Assembly: GCF_002117125.1 (NCBI RefSeq)
Contig: NZ_CP019344.1
Coordinates: 2,446,501-2,510,500, forward strand
From: Nonlabens spongiae
Lineage (GTDB): Bacteria > Bacteroidota > Bacteroidia > Flavobacteriales > Flavobacteriaceae
Direction of reading: 5' to 3'
Length of the DNA stretch: 64,000 nucleotides
In this document: positions 44,865-52,414 of the stretch, in pieces
How the letters are laid out: each line of letters begins with the position of its first letter
Numbering within the stretch: position 1 is the first letter of the stretch
Position numbers and translations under genes: made by a program
Notes under the pieces: generated by a model
The model's database searches: none
The model's input: only the letters and a program-made list of their open reading frames with translations
What the model was told of the DNA's origin: nothing

Positions 44865-45896
44865 ATGAAATTAAAATTGGGACGTTTTATTGCCGCTTTT
44901 TATGCCTTCTTTCTTCTTATGGAAGTGCTGAGAGAGCTCTTGCGGTCCTCAAAATATGTAGATCAATTTGTGAGTGAGCCGTGGGATATGACACTGCTCG
45001 TTCTGCAATCCTCGGTTTTATTTTTGGCTTATGCGATTTGCACCTATTTGTATTTATACTATCAATATCAGAAACGAGCTAAGTGGTTCCATGTTTTGGC
45101 GGTGTTTGCGATCGCACTGGGAATCATAGGGCTCAGGTATCTGGTAGAAGAGGTGATTATTAAATCCATTACCGGTTACGGCAACTACTATGAAGGCACC
45201 ACCGCTTATTACTACATCGCTGACAATCTGTATTATGCGATTCTTTATACGCTTTTTGGGGTCGCCTATTTTTTCATTTTTTATGGTCAGTTCAAGGAAA
45301 GACGACAGCGCCAACTGGAATTAGAGAACAAGAAAACCGAGCTTTCATTCTTGCGCTCTCAGGTGAATCCGCATTTCTTGTTCAACATGCTCAACAATAT
45401 CTATTCCTTGATCAACATGGGTTCTGATAAAGCGCTTCTGGCGACTGATCGACTTAGCAAACTGTTGCGTTACAGCCTTTACGAGAGCGATGAGATGGTA
45501 ACCGTGGAACATGAGGTGCAGTCCATTCATGACTATATAGCACTTCAGGAATTACGCTTTCGCGAAAGCGTACAAACCACCATCACCCTAGACCCGCAAA
45601 GCATTCACCACAAGATATTGCCGTTTGTACTCATGCCGCTGGTAGAAAATGCCTTCAAACATGGTGAAGTTACTGATGCCAATCATCCCGTAAGGATCGC
45701 TATCAAAGCGATGGGAGAATATCTTGATATCACGATCAGTAATAAAATTGCCGACAAAAATAAAGACGAAGTAGGCGGTATAGGCGTTGAGAATCTTGAG
45801 AAACGCCTACAACTTACCTATGGTGATCGGCATGTTTTTGAACGCAACATAGAAGATGGTCAGTTTATCATCCATATAAAATTACCTACGCAATGA
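44865..45896 (+). CDS. LytS-type sensor histidine kinase
   Basis: 343 residues. Four membrane helices (about 8-25, 45-65, 72-92 and 120-142) are followed by the His_kinase domain with QVNPHFLFNMLNNIYSLI (phospho-acceptor His), then an HATPase region (LMPLVENAFKHG, GGIGVENLEKRL). It senses an unknown envelope signal and phosphorylates the next gene product. It overlaps that gene by 4 nt. A palindrome copy encodes RFRES where relatives carry a similar LRF motif. Confidence 0.92.
   Translation: MKLKLGRFIAAFYAFFLLMEVLRELLRSSKYVDQFVSEPWDMTLLVLQSSVLFLAYAICTYLYLYYQYQKRAKWFHVLAVFAIALGIIGLRYLVEEVIIKSITGYGNYYEGTTAYYYIADNLYYAILYTLFGVAYFFIFYGQFKERRQRQLELENKKTELSFLRSQVNPHFLFNMLNNIYSLINMGSDKALLATDRLSKLLRYSLYESDEMVTVEHEVQSIHDYIALQELRFRESVQTTITLDPQSIHHKILPFVLMPLVENAFKHGEVTDANHPVRIAIKAMGEYLDITISNKIADKNKDEVGGIGVENLEKRLQLTYGDRHVFERNIEDGQFIIHIKLPTQ
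45555..45570. repeat. CGCTTTCGCGAAAGCG palindrome, copy 15 (in gene)
   Basis: Perfect copy in the sensor kinase gene, read as RFRES (ELRFRESVQ). Last copy before the 7.1-kb gap. Confidence 0.9.
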
Positions 45897-46582
45897 TCAA
45901 AGCTGTTTTACTCGATGATGAGCCGCTTGCGCTGGATTTATTAGAAAGTCATATTTCAAAAACCGATGGCATTAAGGTCGTGGGTGCTTTTACTAATCCT
46001 ATCGAGGCGCTGCAAGAACTGGGAAAACTAAGTCCCGATGTGGTGTTTTCAGACATACAAATGCCTGAATTGAGTGGCGTTCAGTTTACTAAAATCATAG
46101 GTTCAAAAACCATGGTCGTTTTTACCACGGCTTACGATCAGTATGCGCTTGAAGGATATGATCTCAACGTGGTGGACTACCTGCTCAAGCCTATCAATCT
46201 AGAGCGTTTTCAAAAAGCGGTAGAGAAAATCAAGTCTAGATTACAGAAGGCTAGCACAGAACCTGAAAAGACTCCCGATTACATTTTTGTCAAAAGTGAG
46301 TACAAAACCCTCAAGATCAATCTAGCGGATATCCATTATATTAAGGGAATGGCAGATTATGTACAGATTGTCACAGCTGGAGATAAAATCATGACGCTGG
46401 AAAATCTCAAACATTTTGAAAAAACCCTGCCTTCAAGCAATTTTATGCGTGTTCACAAGAGTTACATAATCGCCATGGATAAAATTGAATTTATCGAGCG
46501 CAACCGTGCAGTACTTTTGGGAGATTACATTCCCGTGAGTGAGACTTATAAAAAAGTGTTTTTTGAGCGGGTAGGAGGGTGA
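45893..46582 (+). CDS. LytTR-family response regulator
   Basis: 229 residues. The receiver domain has acidic pocket DDEP, phospho-Asp in VFSDIQMPELSG, Thr/Lys switch residues (VVFTTAYDQYALEGY, LLKPI). A C-terminal LytTR DNA-binding domain runs from about 135 (IFVKSEYKTLKINLADIHYI... FMRVHKSYII). It is the cognate regulator of the overlapping LytS-type kinase (ATGA). Targets are unknown. Confidence 0.95.
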   Translation: MIKAVLLDDEPLALDLLESHISKTDGIKVVGAFTNPIEALQELGKLSPDVVFSDIQMPELSGVQFTKIIGSKTMVVFTTAYDQYALEGYDLNVVDYLLKPINLERFQKAVEKIKSRLQKASTEPEKTPDYIFVKSEYKTLKINLADIHYIKGMADYVQIVTAGDKIMTLENLKHFEKTLPSSNFMRVHKSYIIAMDKIEFIERNRAVLLGDYIPVSETYKKVFFERVGG

Positions 46583-46676
46583 GATTATTATTTAGCGCTT
46601 TAAAGTAGCCGAATTACATGTAATATGGCTAATTGTTAAAAATTTCTTGATGCAAAATTCAACCTAGTTACTGTCA

Positions 46677-46684
46677 TATATTTG
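46677..46684 (+). promoter_or_regulatory. Putative -7 box TATATTTG for the methyltransferase gene
   Basis: TAnnTTTG match 25 nt before the ATG at 46709. A palindrome ATTACATGTAAT lies upstream at 46613-46624. Confidence 0.45.
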
Positions 46685-46692
46685 TAACCACA

Positions 46693-46710
46693 TTACACAT
46701 CTTTACACAT
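46693..46710 (+). promoter_or_regulatory. TTACACAT direct repeats, candidate operator
   Basis: TTACACAT at 46693-46700 and again at 46703-46710, exactly 10 bp apart, between the -7 box and the start codon. They are bracketed by an inverted repeat GTAACCA (46684-46690) / TGGTTAC (46710-46716). A likely site for self-control by the HTH domain of the methyltransferase. Confidence 0.4.
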
Positions 46711-47932
46711 GGTTACTAAAAATCATTACACTATAGGAGAAGCCGCGGAATATCTCGGTAAAAATCCAGAAACGTTACGCAGGTGGGATCAAGATGGTAA
46801 GCTAGTTGCACTTAGAGAGCCGAGTAGTAATTATAGGGTGTACAGCAAGGAACAACTAGAATCATTTAGTCCGTTCGAATCGAAAGAACAATTGGTTTCA
46901 AATTATGTAGAACCTAATAATGATTATCAAGTTCTTGAACTGTTTGCAGGTGCTGGCGGTTTTGCGATTGGGATGGAAAAAGCGGGTTTAAAATGTATGG
47001 CTCTCAATGAAGTCGATAAATGGGCTTGTCAAACTTTAAGAAAGAACAGACCAAACTGGAACGTGCTGGAGGGAGATATAAGGGACTTCAGCTTTAAAAA
47101 ATATCGAGGTCAGGTTGATCTAGTAACAGGAGGATTTCCTTGTCAGGCATTTAGTTATATTGGAAAAAAATTAGGCTTTAAGGACGCACGCGGAACTCTT
47201 TTTTATGAGTTTGCAAGAGCGATAAAAGAAGTAATGCCTCCTATCTGTTTAGGAGAAAATGTAAAAGGACTAAAAAACCATGACGGAGGTAAGACGCTTG
47301 CTGGGATGGTTTCAATACTAGATGAGATCGGTTACGATGTTGTTGAGCCGCAAGTACTGAAAGCGATTAATTATAATGTTCCGCAAAAAAGAGAACGATT
47401 GATTTTAGTGGGAATTCGTAAGGATGTCTCTGCAATATATGAATATCCGTCGCCCAATGATAAAATTTTCAACCTTGAGGACGCTTTAAAAAAAGGGGAT
47501 TTGTTTGATTCTGACGTCCCAATATCAAAAGGGTCTTCTTATCCCGAATCAAAGAAGAAGTTTCTCGATTTGGTTCCTCCAAAAGGTTATTGGAGGGACT
47601 TGCCTTTAGAGATGCAAAAAGAGTACATGCAAAAGAGTTTTTATCTCGGCGGCGGTAGGACTGGAATGGCAAGACGTATAGGCTGGGATGAACCATGTTT
47701 GACGCTTACATGCAGTCCTGCGCAAAAACAAACAGAACGCTGCCATCCGGATGAGACCAGACCCTTTACAACGCGAGAATACGCAAGGATTCAAACATTT
47801 CCTGATGACTGGGAATTTGCTGGGTCAATTTCTCAGATCTATAAACAAATAGGTAATGCCGTGCCCATAAATTTAGGCAAGGAGATAGGCTATTCTGTGG
47901 TACGTTTTTTAAATGAATATAATTCAAAGTGA
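46709..47932 (+). CDS. DNA cytosine-5 methyltransferase with N-terminal MerR-like HTH
   Basis: 407 residues. Residues 1-60 form a MerR/excisionase-type helix-turn-helix (YTIGEAAEYLGKNPETLRRW, NYRVYSKEQL). From about 75 the m5C methyltransferase begins: LELFAGAGGFAIGM (motif I), GGFPCQAFSYIG with catalytic Cys145 (IV), GENVKGL (VI), NVPQKRERLILVG (VIII), and IQTFPDDWEF plus IGNAVPINLG (IX-X). The target-recognition region is short. The HTH may bind the direct repeats at the promoter and make the enzyme its own regulator. First gene of the RM island. Confidence 0.92.
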   Translation: MVTKNHYTIGEAAEYLGKNPETLRRWDQDGKLVALREPSSNYRVYSKEQLESFSPFESKEQLVSNYVEPNNDYQVLELFAGAGGFAIGMEKAGLKCMALNEVDKWACQTLRKNRPNWNVLEGDIRDFSFKKYRGQVDLVTGGFPCQAFSYIGKKLGFKDARGTLFYEFARAIKEVMPPICLGENVKGLKNHDGGKTLAGMVSILDEIGYDVVEPQVLKAINYNVPQKRERLILVGIRKDVSAIYEYPSPNDKIFNLEDALKKGDLFDSDVPISKGSSYPESKKKFLDLVPPKGYWRDLPLEMQKEYMQKSFYLGGGRTGMARRIGWDEPCLTLTCSPAQKQTERCHPDETRPFTTREYARIQTFPDDWEFAGSISQIYKQIGNAVPINLGKEIGYSVVRFLNEYNSK

Positions 47933-48075
47933 TCTATCGATATAAAACAATTAGGATTGTGTTGAACGATAGGATAAATGTTAGACTCCCATACGAGATA
48001 AAGATAAAGGACTATTTTTATCGAAGACTCATTTTACAACGTGATAACTTCGCGGTTGAAAACGTACGGAAATAG
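47929..48075 (+). CDS. Tiny basic ORF coupled between methyltransferase and nuclease genes
   Basis: 48 codons. GTG start at 47929 overlaps the methyltransferase stop as GTGA, and the stop TAG (48073-48075) touches the ATG of the nuclease gene. The product is basic (VLNDRINVRLPYEIKIKDYF, ending ENVRK). I recognise no family. The exact fit between the two genes argues for translation: a small accessory or control peptide, a device coupling nuclease translation, or the remnant of a gene. Confidence 0.4.
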   Translation: MIYRYKTIRIVLNDRINVRLPYEIKIKDYFYRRLILQRDNFAVENVRK

Positions 48076-48918
48076 ATGAAACAACAAGACGAGCAAAAGG
48101 TTAGAGACGGAATTAAAAAGGTAGTTTCTGAGTTAATGGACAGAGTCATGCATAAGGTTTTGATTAAGGACCCATTCATAAAGGAAAAACATCATTCCAG
48201 TAAACCACTATATGCTGCACTTGTTCCAGACGAAATTTTTAAAGGATCTCATTTTGAGAGACGTTTTGTAACACCGTTTGGGGGTGTTTGGGAAAAATTA
48301 GCGCATGTAGTCGCTAATGATTACCACGGTTGCTGTGAAATGGGAAAGATTATCAATGGGGAAATTGGAGCAGAAAGATTAAGAAGAATACAGGAAACCT
48401 TGAACAAGTTAGAACACAAGAAAAAAGGTAAGAGCAAAACAAAACCTAATTGGGATGCAGAACTTCATTATATACTAGAAGGTGGGGGTAATCTCATACC
48501 TACAAGTGTTGTGTGCGATGTTTACGTGCATAACATTAAAAACAATAAAAAATATGCTTTTGAGCTTAAAGGTCCCTTGCCTAATAGTGACCAGACAAAA
48601 GTGAGTAAAGAAAAAATGTTCAAGCTCCTAGCGATGAGTTCTCCCAAAGTAGATGCTGCATTCTACGCATTGCCATATAACCCTTATGGTAAAAAAGCAG
48701 ACTACAATTGGAGTTTTCCAAAGAGGTGGTTCGATATGAACCATGACAGATCTGTGCTCATAGGCAATGAATTTTGGGATTTTATTGGTGGAAAGGACAC
48801 TTACAAATACTTCATAAATGAAATAAACAGTCTAGGAATGAAATATAGGGAAAGGATTTATAGGGAGTTTTTAGGAATCGAACCACCAGAAGGTTATAAG
48901 GATATAAAACTTCAATAA
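48076..48918 (+). CDS. Type II restriction endonuclease, TdeIII/MjaII-like
   Basis: 280 residues between two m5C methyltransferase genes. Recognisable pieces are FKGSHFERRFVTPFGGVWEKLA near 52-73 and the PD-(D/E)xK-like core CDVYVHN...YAFELKGPLP (Asp about 151, Glu163, Lys165). I associate this pattern with the TdeIII family (Pfam RE_TdeIII), whose members cut GGNCC, but only from memory. It is AT-rich relative to flanking genes. It ends 3 nt before the second methyltransferase gene. Confidence 0.65.
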   Translation: MKQQDEQKVRDGIKKVVSELMDRVMHKVLIKDPFIKEKHHSSKPLYAALVPDEIFKGSHFERRFVTPFGGVWEKLAHVVANDYHGCCEMGKIINGEIGAERLRRIQETLNKLEHKKKGKSKTKPNWDAELHYILEGGGNLIPTSVVCDVYVHNIKNNKKYAFELKGPLPNSDQTKVSKEKMFKLLAMSSPKVDAAFYALPYNPYGKKADYNWSFPKRWFDMNHDRSVLIGNEFWDFIGGKDTYKYFINEINSLGMKYRERIYREFLGIEPPEGYKDIKLQ

Positions 48919-48921
48919 AAA

Positions 48922-50493
48922 ATGACTGCAATGAAAAACACGTTCACATTTATTGATTTATTTGCTGGAATTGGTGGCTTTAAAATGGCACTAAGTAATA
49001 ACGGTGGAAGATGTATCAAGTATAGTGAGATAAACAAAGATGCTATCGATAGTTACTGTAAAAACTACGACGAGAGCCCAAGCAATAATTTAGGGGATAT
49101 TACTAAAATCAAACAATTACCCACCCACGATGTTTTGACTGCGGGAGTTCCCTGCCAAAGTTGGTCAATAGCAGGAAAAAATCTGGGATTTGACGATGAT
49201 CGCGGTCAATTATGGAATGACACGATATACCTTTTGAAAAAATCTCAACCAAAGGCCTTTATTTTTGAAAACGTAAAAGGTCTGGCGGATCCTCGAAACA
49301 AAGAATCATTTCTTTACATATTAAATAGAATAAAAGAGGCTGGATATTATGCGAAACATTTCATCATCAATTCCTATGATTATGGAGTTCCTCAAAACCG
49401 AAAGCGTGTTTTCATAGTAGGCTTTAGAAACAAGACTTATTCTGATAAATTTCAACTACCAAAACCTTTCAAAAGCAAAATAAAACTTTCCGATATTTTA
49501 GACGTTAAGCTACCCGATGTCGAAACTGGTACTCAAAAAGATTTATTTGGCAATGTGAATATGTCAAGACAAATGAGTCTTTCGAGCAAAAATGGGTTCA
49601 ACGATTATTTTTTGTTCAACGATCTCAGAAATGGTCAGTCCACGATTCATTCATGGGACATTATTGAAACTTCTGATAGACAAAAGGAGATTTGTTTATT
49701 ACTATTGAAAAACAGGCGCAAGAGTCAATATGGGATTTTAGATGGAAACCCACTATCCTTAGAGCAATTCAAGACTTTAGACGATTCTATTACCCAGAAA
49801 GAACTGTCCAGCTTAGTTGAATTGGGGATATTAAAAGAAGAAGAATATCGTTTTGAAATAAATGATTTCACAGAACAAGAGTTGACTTCCGATGAGAGTG
49901 AACTTCTTTCGAGAGAGCATAATGCTTGTCTGATCATAGTTGATTTGAAGACATTTAGACCATTCAAGGTCAAGAAAATTCCGATCAAGGATACCTTAGA
50001 GTCTTTGAAAGGAAAGGGCATAATCAAATGCTCTGAGATTCGATATGATTTTAAAAATTCAAAAATTAGTAGTGGTTTATTTGGAGTCAATAGGGTTTTT
50101 CTTCCAACTTCAGATGTATTTCCAACGCTAGTAGCGAGTGATACTAATGATTATGTAACTCTGACTCATTTAAACAAAGAGAATCATGAAAAATATAAGA
50201 AGGATTTTCTTGAAAAAATTTATTTCTCTGAGAATTATCGAAAGATAACCAAGGAAGAAGCTTGTGCGATACAAGGTTTTCCGAAAGACTTTAAACTTCC
50301 AGAATCTAGGGTGAGGTGGATGAAGTTAGTTGGAAATAGTGTTTCTGTTTCGGTAATAGATATGCTTGCTAAGGCAATTATTAATACAGGTATTTTTGAG
50401 GAAAATGAGGTTAGTGAAAATCAAAAAGTAAAATCTAAGACTAAGTTAGTCTTCACTAGAAATACGGGAGTCAGCGTAGCTGAATTAAGCTAA
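48922..50493 (+). CDS. DNA cytosine-5 methyltransferase (second)
   Basis: 523 residues. Motif I is FIDLFAGIGGFKMAL, motif IV is TAGVPCQSWSIAG with catalytic Cys78, motif VI is IFENVKGL, motif VIII is YGVPQNRKRVFIVGF, and IX-X are AIQGFPKDFKLP and LVGNSVSVSVI. A long variable region (about 185-420) holds the target-recognition domain, unlike the first enzyme. It directly follows the nuclease gene and is probably the cognate protecting enzyme. It is AT-rich, fitting acquisition by transfer. Confidence 0.92.
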   Translation: MTAMKNTFTFIDLFAGIGGFKMALSNNGGRCIKYSEINKDAIDSYCKNYDESPSNNLGDITKIKQLPTHDVLTAGVPCQSWSIAGKNLGFDDDRGQLWNDTIYLLKKSQPKAFIFENVKGLADPRNKESFLYILNRIKEAGYYAKHFIINSYDYGVPQNRKRVFIVGFRNKTYSDKFQLPKPFKSKIKLSDILDVKLPDVETGTQKDLFGNVNMSRQMSLSSKNGFNDYFLFNDLRNGQSTIHSWDIIETSDRQKEICLLLLKNRRKSQYGILDGNPLSLEQFKTLDDSITQKELSSLVELGILKEEEYRFEINDFTEQELTSDESELLSREHNACLIIVDLKTFRPFKVKKIPIKDTLESLKGKGIIKCSEIRYDFKNSKISSGLFGVNRVFLPTSDVFPTLVASDTNDYVTLTHLNKENHEKYKKDFLEKIYFSENYRKITKEEACAIQGFPKDFKLPESRVRWMKLVGNSVSVSVIDMLAKAIINTGIFEENEVSENQKVKSKTKLVFTRNTGVSVAELS

Positions 50494-50512
50494 ATGAAAT
50501 AAAATTCACTCC

Positions 50513-51649
50513 ATGCTCAAATCAAAACTCCCCCACCTCCCAGAATCCATATTTGCCAAAATGACCAAAATGGCGATCGATCACAACGCCATCAACATGT
50601 CACAAGGCTTCCCCAGTTTCTCGACAGATCAAGAGTTAAAAGATTTACTTAGCAAAGCGATTCAAGAGGATAACAATCAGTATGCTCCTATGACTGGCAT
50701 ACTGGATCTGAGAATCAAAATCTCAAACCTTGTGAGCAAACTCTACGGTGGCACTTACAAACCCGATGGCGAGATTTGCATCACCCCAGGAGCTACTCAA
50801 GGAATCTACACTGCCATTCAATCAGTAGTACAGAAGGGCGATGAGGTTATTATCATCACTCCAGCTTATGATTTATATGCACCCGCAATCAAGTTGGCTG
50901 GAGGCAGAGTAGTAGAAGTCGCCATGGAGTTACCCAGCTTCTCAGTCGACTGGAATAAAGTAGAAGCGGCAGTAAGTTCAAAAACAAAATTGATCATTGT
51001 AAACACACCCCATAATCCTTCTGGAGCTATTTTTTCAGAACACGATTGGAAGCAGCTAGAGCAAATTGTAAATAAACACGATTTGTACGTTCTGAGCGAT
51101 GAAGTCTATGAGCACATGGTTTTTGATGGGAAAAAACACTTGAGTGCGGCTTCTAGACCTTTATTGCGGGATCGCACTTTTATCACGTGTAGTTTTGGTA
51201 AGACTTTTCATGTTACCGGTTGGAAATGTGGCTACTGTCTAGCGCCAGAACCATTGATGAAAGAGTTTCTAAAGATTCATCAACAAGTTGTTTTTTGTGT
51301 AAATAGACCCGTTCAACATGCCATGAGTGCTTATTTGACGGATTCTAAAAACTATCTAGAACTCGGAACTTTTTATCAGCACAAACGAGATTTATTTTTA
51401 GAACTGATTAAGGACAGTAAATTCAAATTTGTACCTACACCTTCGACTTATTTTCAGTTGCTGGACTTTTCTGAGATTACAGATGAATCCGACGTGAAAT
51501 TTGCTGAGAGACTGACCCGCGAGTTCAAAGTAGCAAGCATTCCTATTTCTGTGTTTATGAATGGTACAGATCCACAAATGCTGCGCTTTTGTTTTGCCAA
51601 AAAAGATGAAGAGCTCATTGAAGGAGCTGAAATCTTATTGAGATTATAG
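50513..51649 (+). CDS. PLP-dependent methionine/aromatic aminotransferase
   Basis: 378 residues, fold type I aminotransferase of the YbdL/kynurenine-transaminase branch: INMSQGFPSFSTDQ, CITPGATQGIYTAIQ, NTPHNPSGAIF, LSDEVYEHMVF (Asp and Tyr), CSFGKTFHVTGWKCGY with the PLP lysine, and LRFCFAKKDEEL (substrate Arg). It moves amino groups from methionine or aromatic amino acids to 2-oxo acids. It begins 19 nt after the RM island and returns to normal base composition. Confidence 0.9.
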   Translation: MLKSKLPHLPESIFAKMTKMAIDHNAINMSQGFPSFSTDQELKDLLSKAIQEDNNQYAPMTGILDLRIKISNLVSKLYGGTYKPDGEICITPGATQGIYTAIQSVVQKGDEVIIITPAYDLYAPAIKLAGGRVVEVAMELPSFSVDWNKVEAAVSSKTKLIIVNTPHNPSGAIFSEHDWKQLEQIVNKHDLYVLSDEVYEHMVFDGKKHLSAASRPLLRDRTFITCSFGKTFHVTGWKCGYCLAPEPLMKEFLKIHQQVVFCVNRPVQHAMSAYLTDSKNYLELGTFYQHKRDLFLELIKDSKFKFVPTPSTYFQLLDFSEITDESDVKFAERLTREFKVASIPISVFMNGTDPQMLRFCFAKKDEELIEGAEILLRL

Positions 51650-51821
51650 AATACCTGCTCAATCTAACTATTGCTCGATCAATACATTGAAGCCTTAAAA
51701 CATTTAAAACCTATTTATTTTTTGAGTTAAAAATTAATTGTTCGCTTGATTTTTAACACTTGATGAGTCAACTTTAATGTTCATATCTGCTAACTTTAAG
51801 TATTCTTAAAATCAATCCCCC

Positions 51822-52325
51822 ATGATAAAATACTTTACGATCCCCCTATTTTGCTTGCTGGTATCATGTGCCTCACAAAAAACTGATGTTGATTCAGTTA
51901 AGGTTGATGATTCAGATTATAATATGAGTGATATCTATGCTCAAAACTGGATGGGTGGCGCGCCCGGCTCAAGTACTGGCACAGATTTATACATCCCTAC
52001 CCGACTTCTAGGGGACCCAGTAGAGGTACATCAAGTAATTTACAAGGGTAAATCAACCACTCAAGCAGAATATACTGATATTTCAAGAGCAACCGTAGTT
52101 GCACATTTCAAAGATGGTCAGAAAGATTCTCAAATGACTGAAAATCCAGAGGGGGAATATGGCAATGAACTTCCCATTATGAATCCAAAAGCCAAAAATC
52201 TCAAAGACGATGAAGCACTTATCGTTTTTTCTAGAAATGGAAAACGATATGAGAAAGTTATAAAGAATGTAAAGCAGAAACCAGCTTTACCTTATCCTAG
52301 CATGCCTTCAAATCAATCTAATTAA
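51822..52325 (+). CDS. Lipoprotein of unknown function
   Basis: 167 residues. Lipoprotein signal (MIKYFTIPLFCLLVSCASQ, Cys about 16), then a small beta-rich domain (DLYIPTRLLGDPVEVHQVIY) and a Pro-rich end. No family recognised. Located at the envelope, before a TonB-dependent receptor gene but separated from it by 89 nt. Confidence 0.55.
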   Translation: MIKYFTIPLFCLLVSCASQKTDVDSVKVDDSDYNMSDIYAQNWMGGAPGSSTGTDLYIPTRLLGDPVEVHQVIYKGKSTTQAEYTDISRATVVAHFKDGQKDSQMTENPEGEYGNELPIMNPKAKNLKDDEALIVFSRNGKRYEKVIKNVKQKPALPYPSMPSNQSN

Positions 52326-52414
52326 CATTTCAGACTTTGGAAACTACGATTGGGTAGATCGATTTTCTGAAAACTTACCTCATGCCTCACTTTTGAATCA
52401 TCAAATTGTGAGGC

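Noticed and set aside
43034..50493. A complete phage-defence island including the sensor kinase/regulator pair
   Set aside because: The LytS/LytTR pair and DUF5694-like gene have ordinary composition, and the kinase has a palindrome copy like native genes. Only vsr and the RM genes support a defence role.
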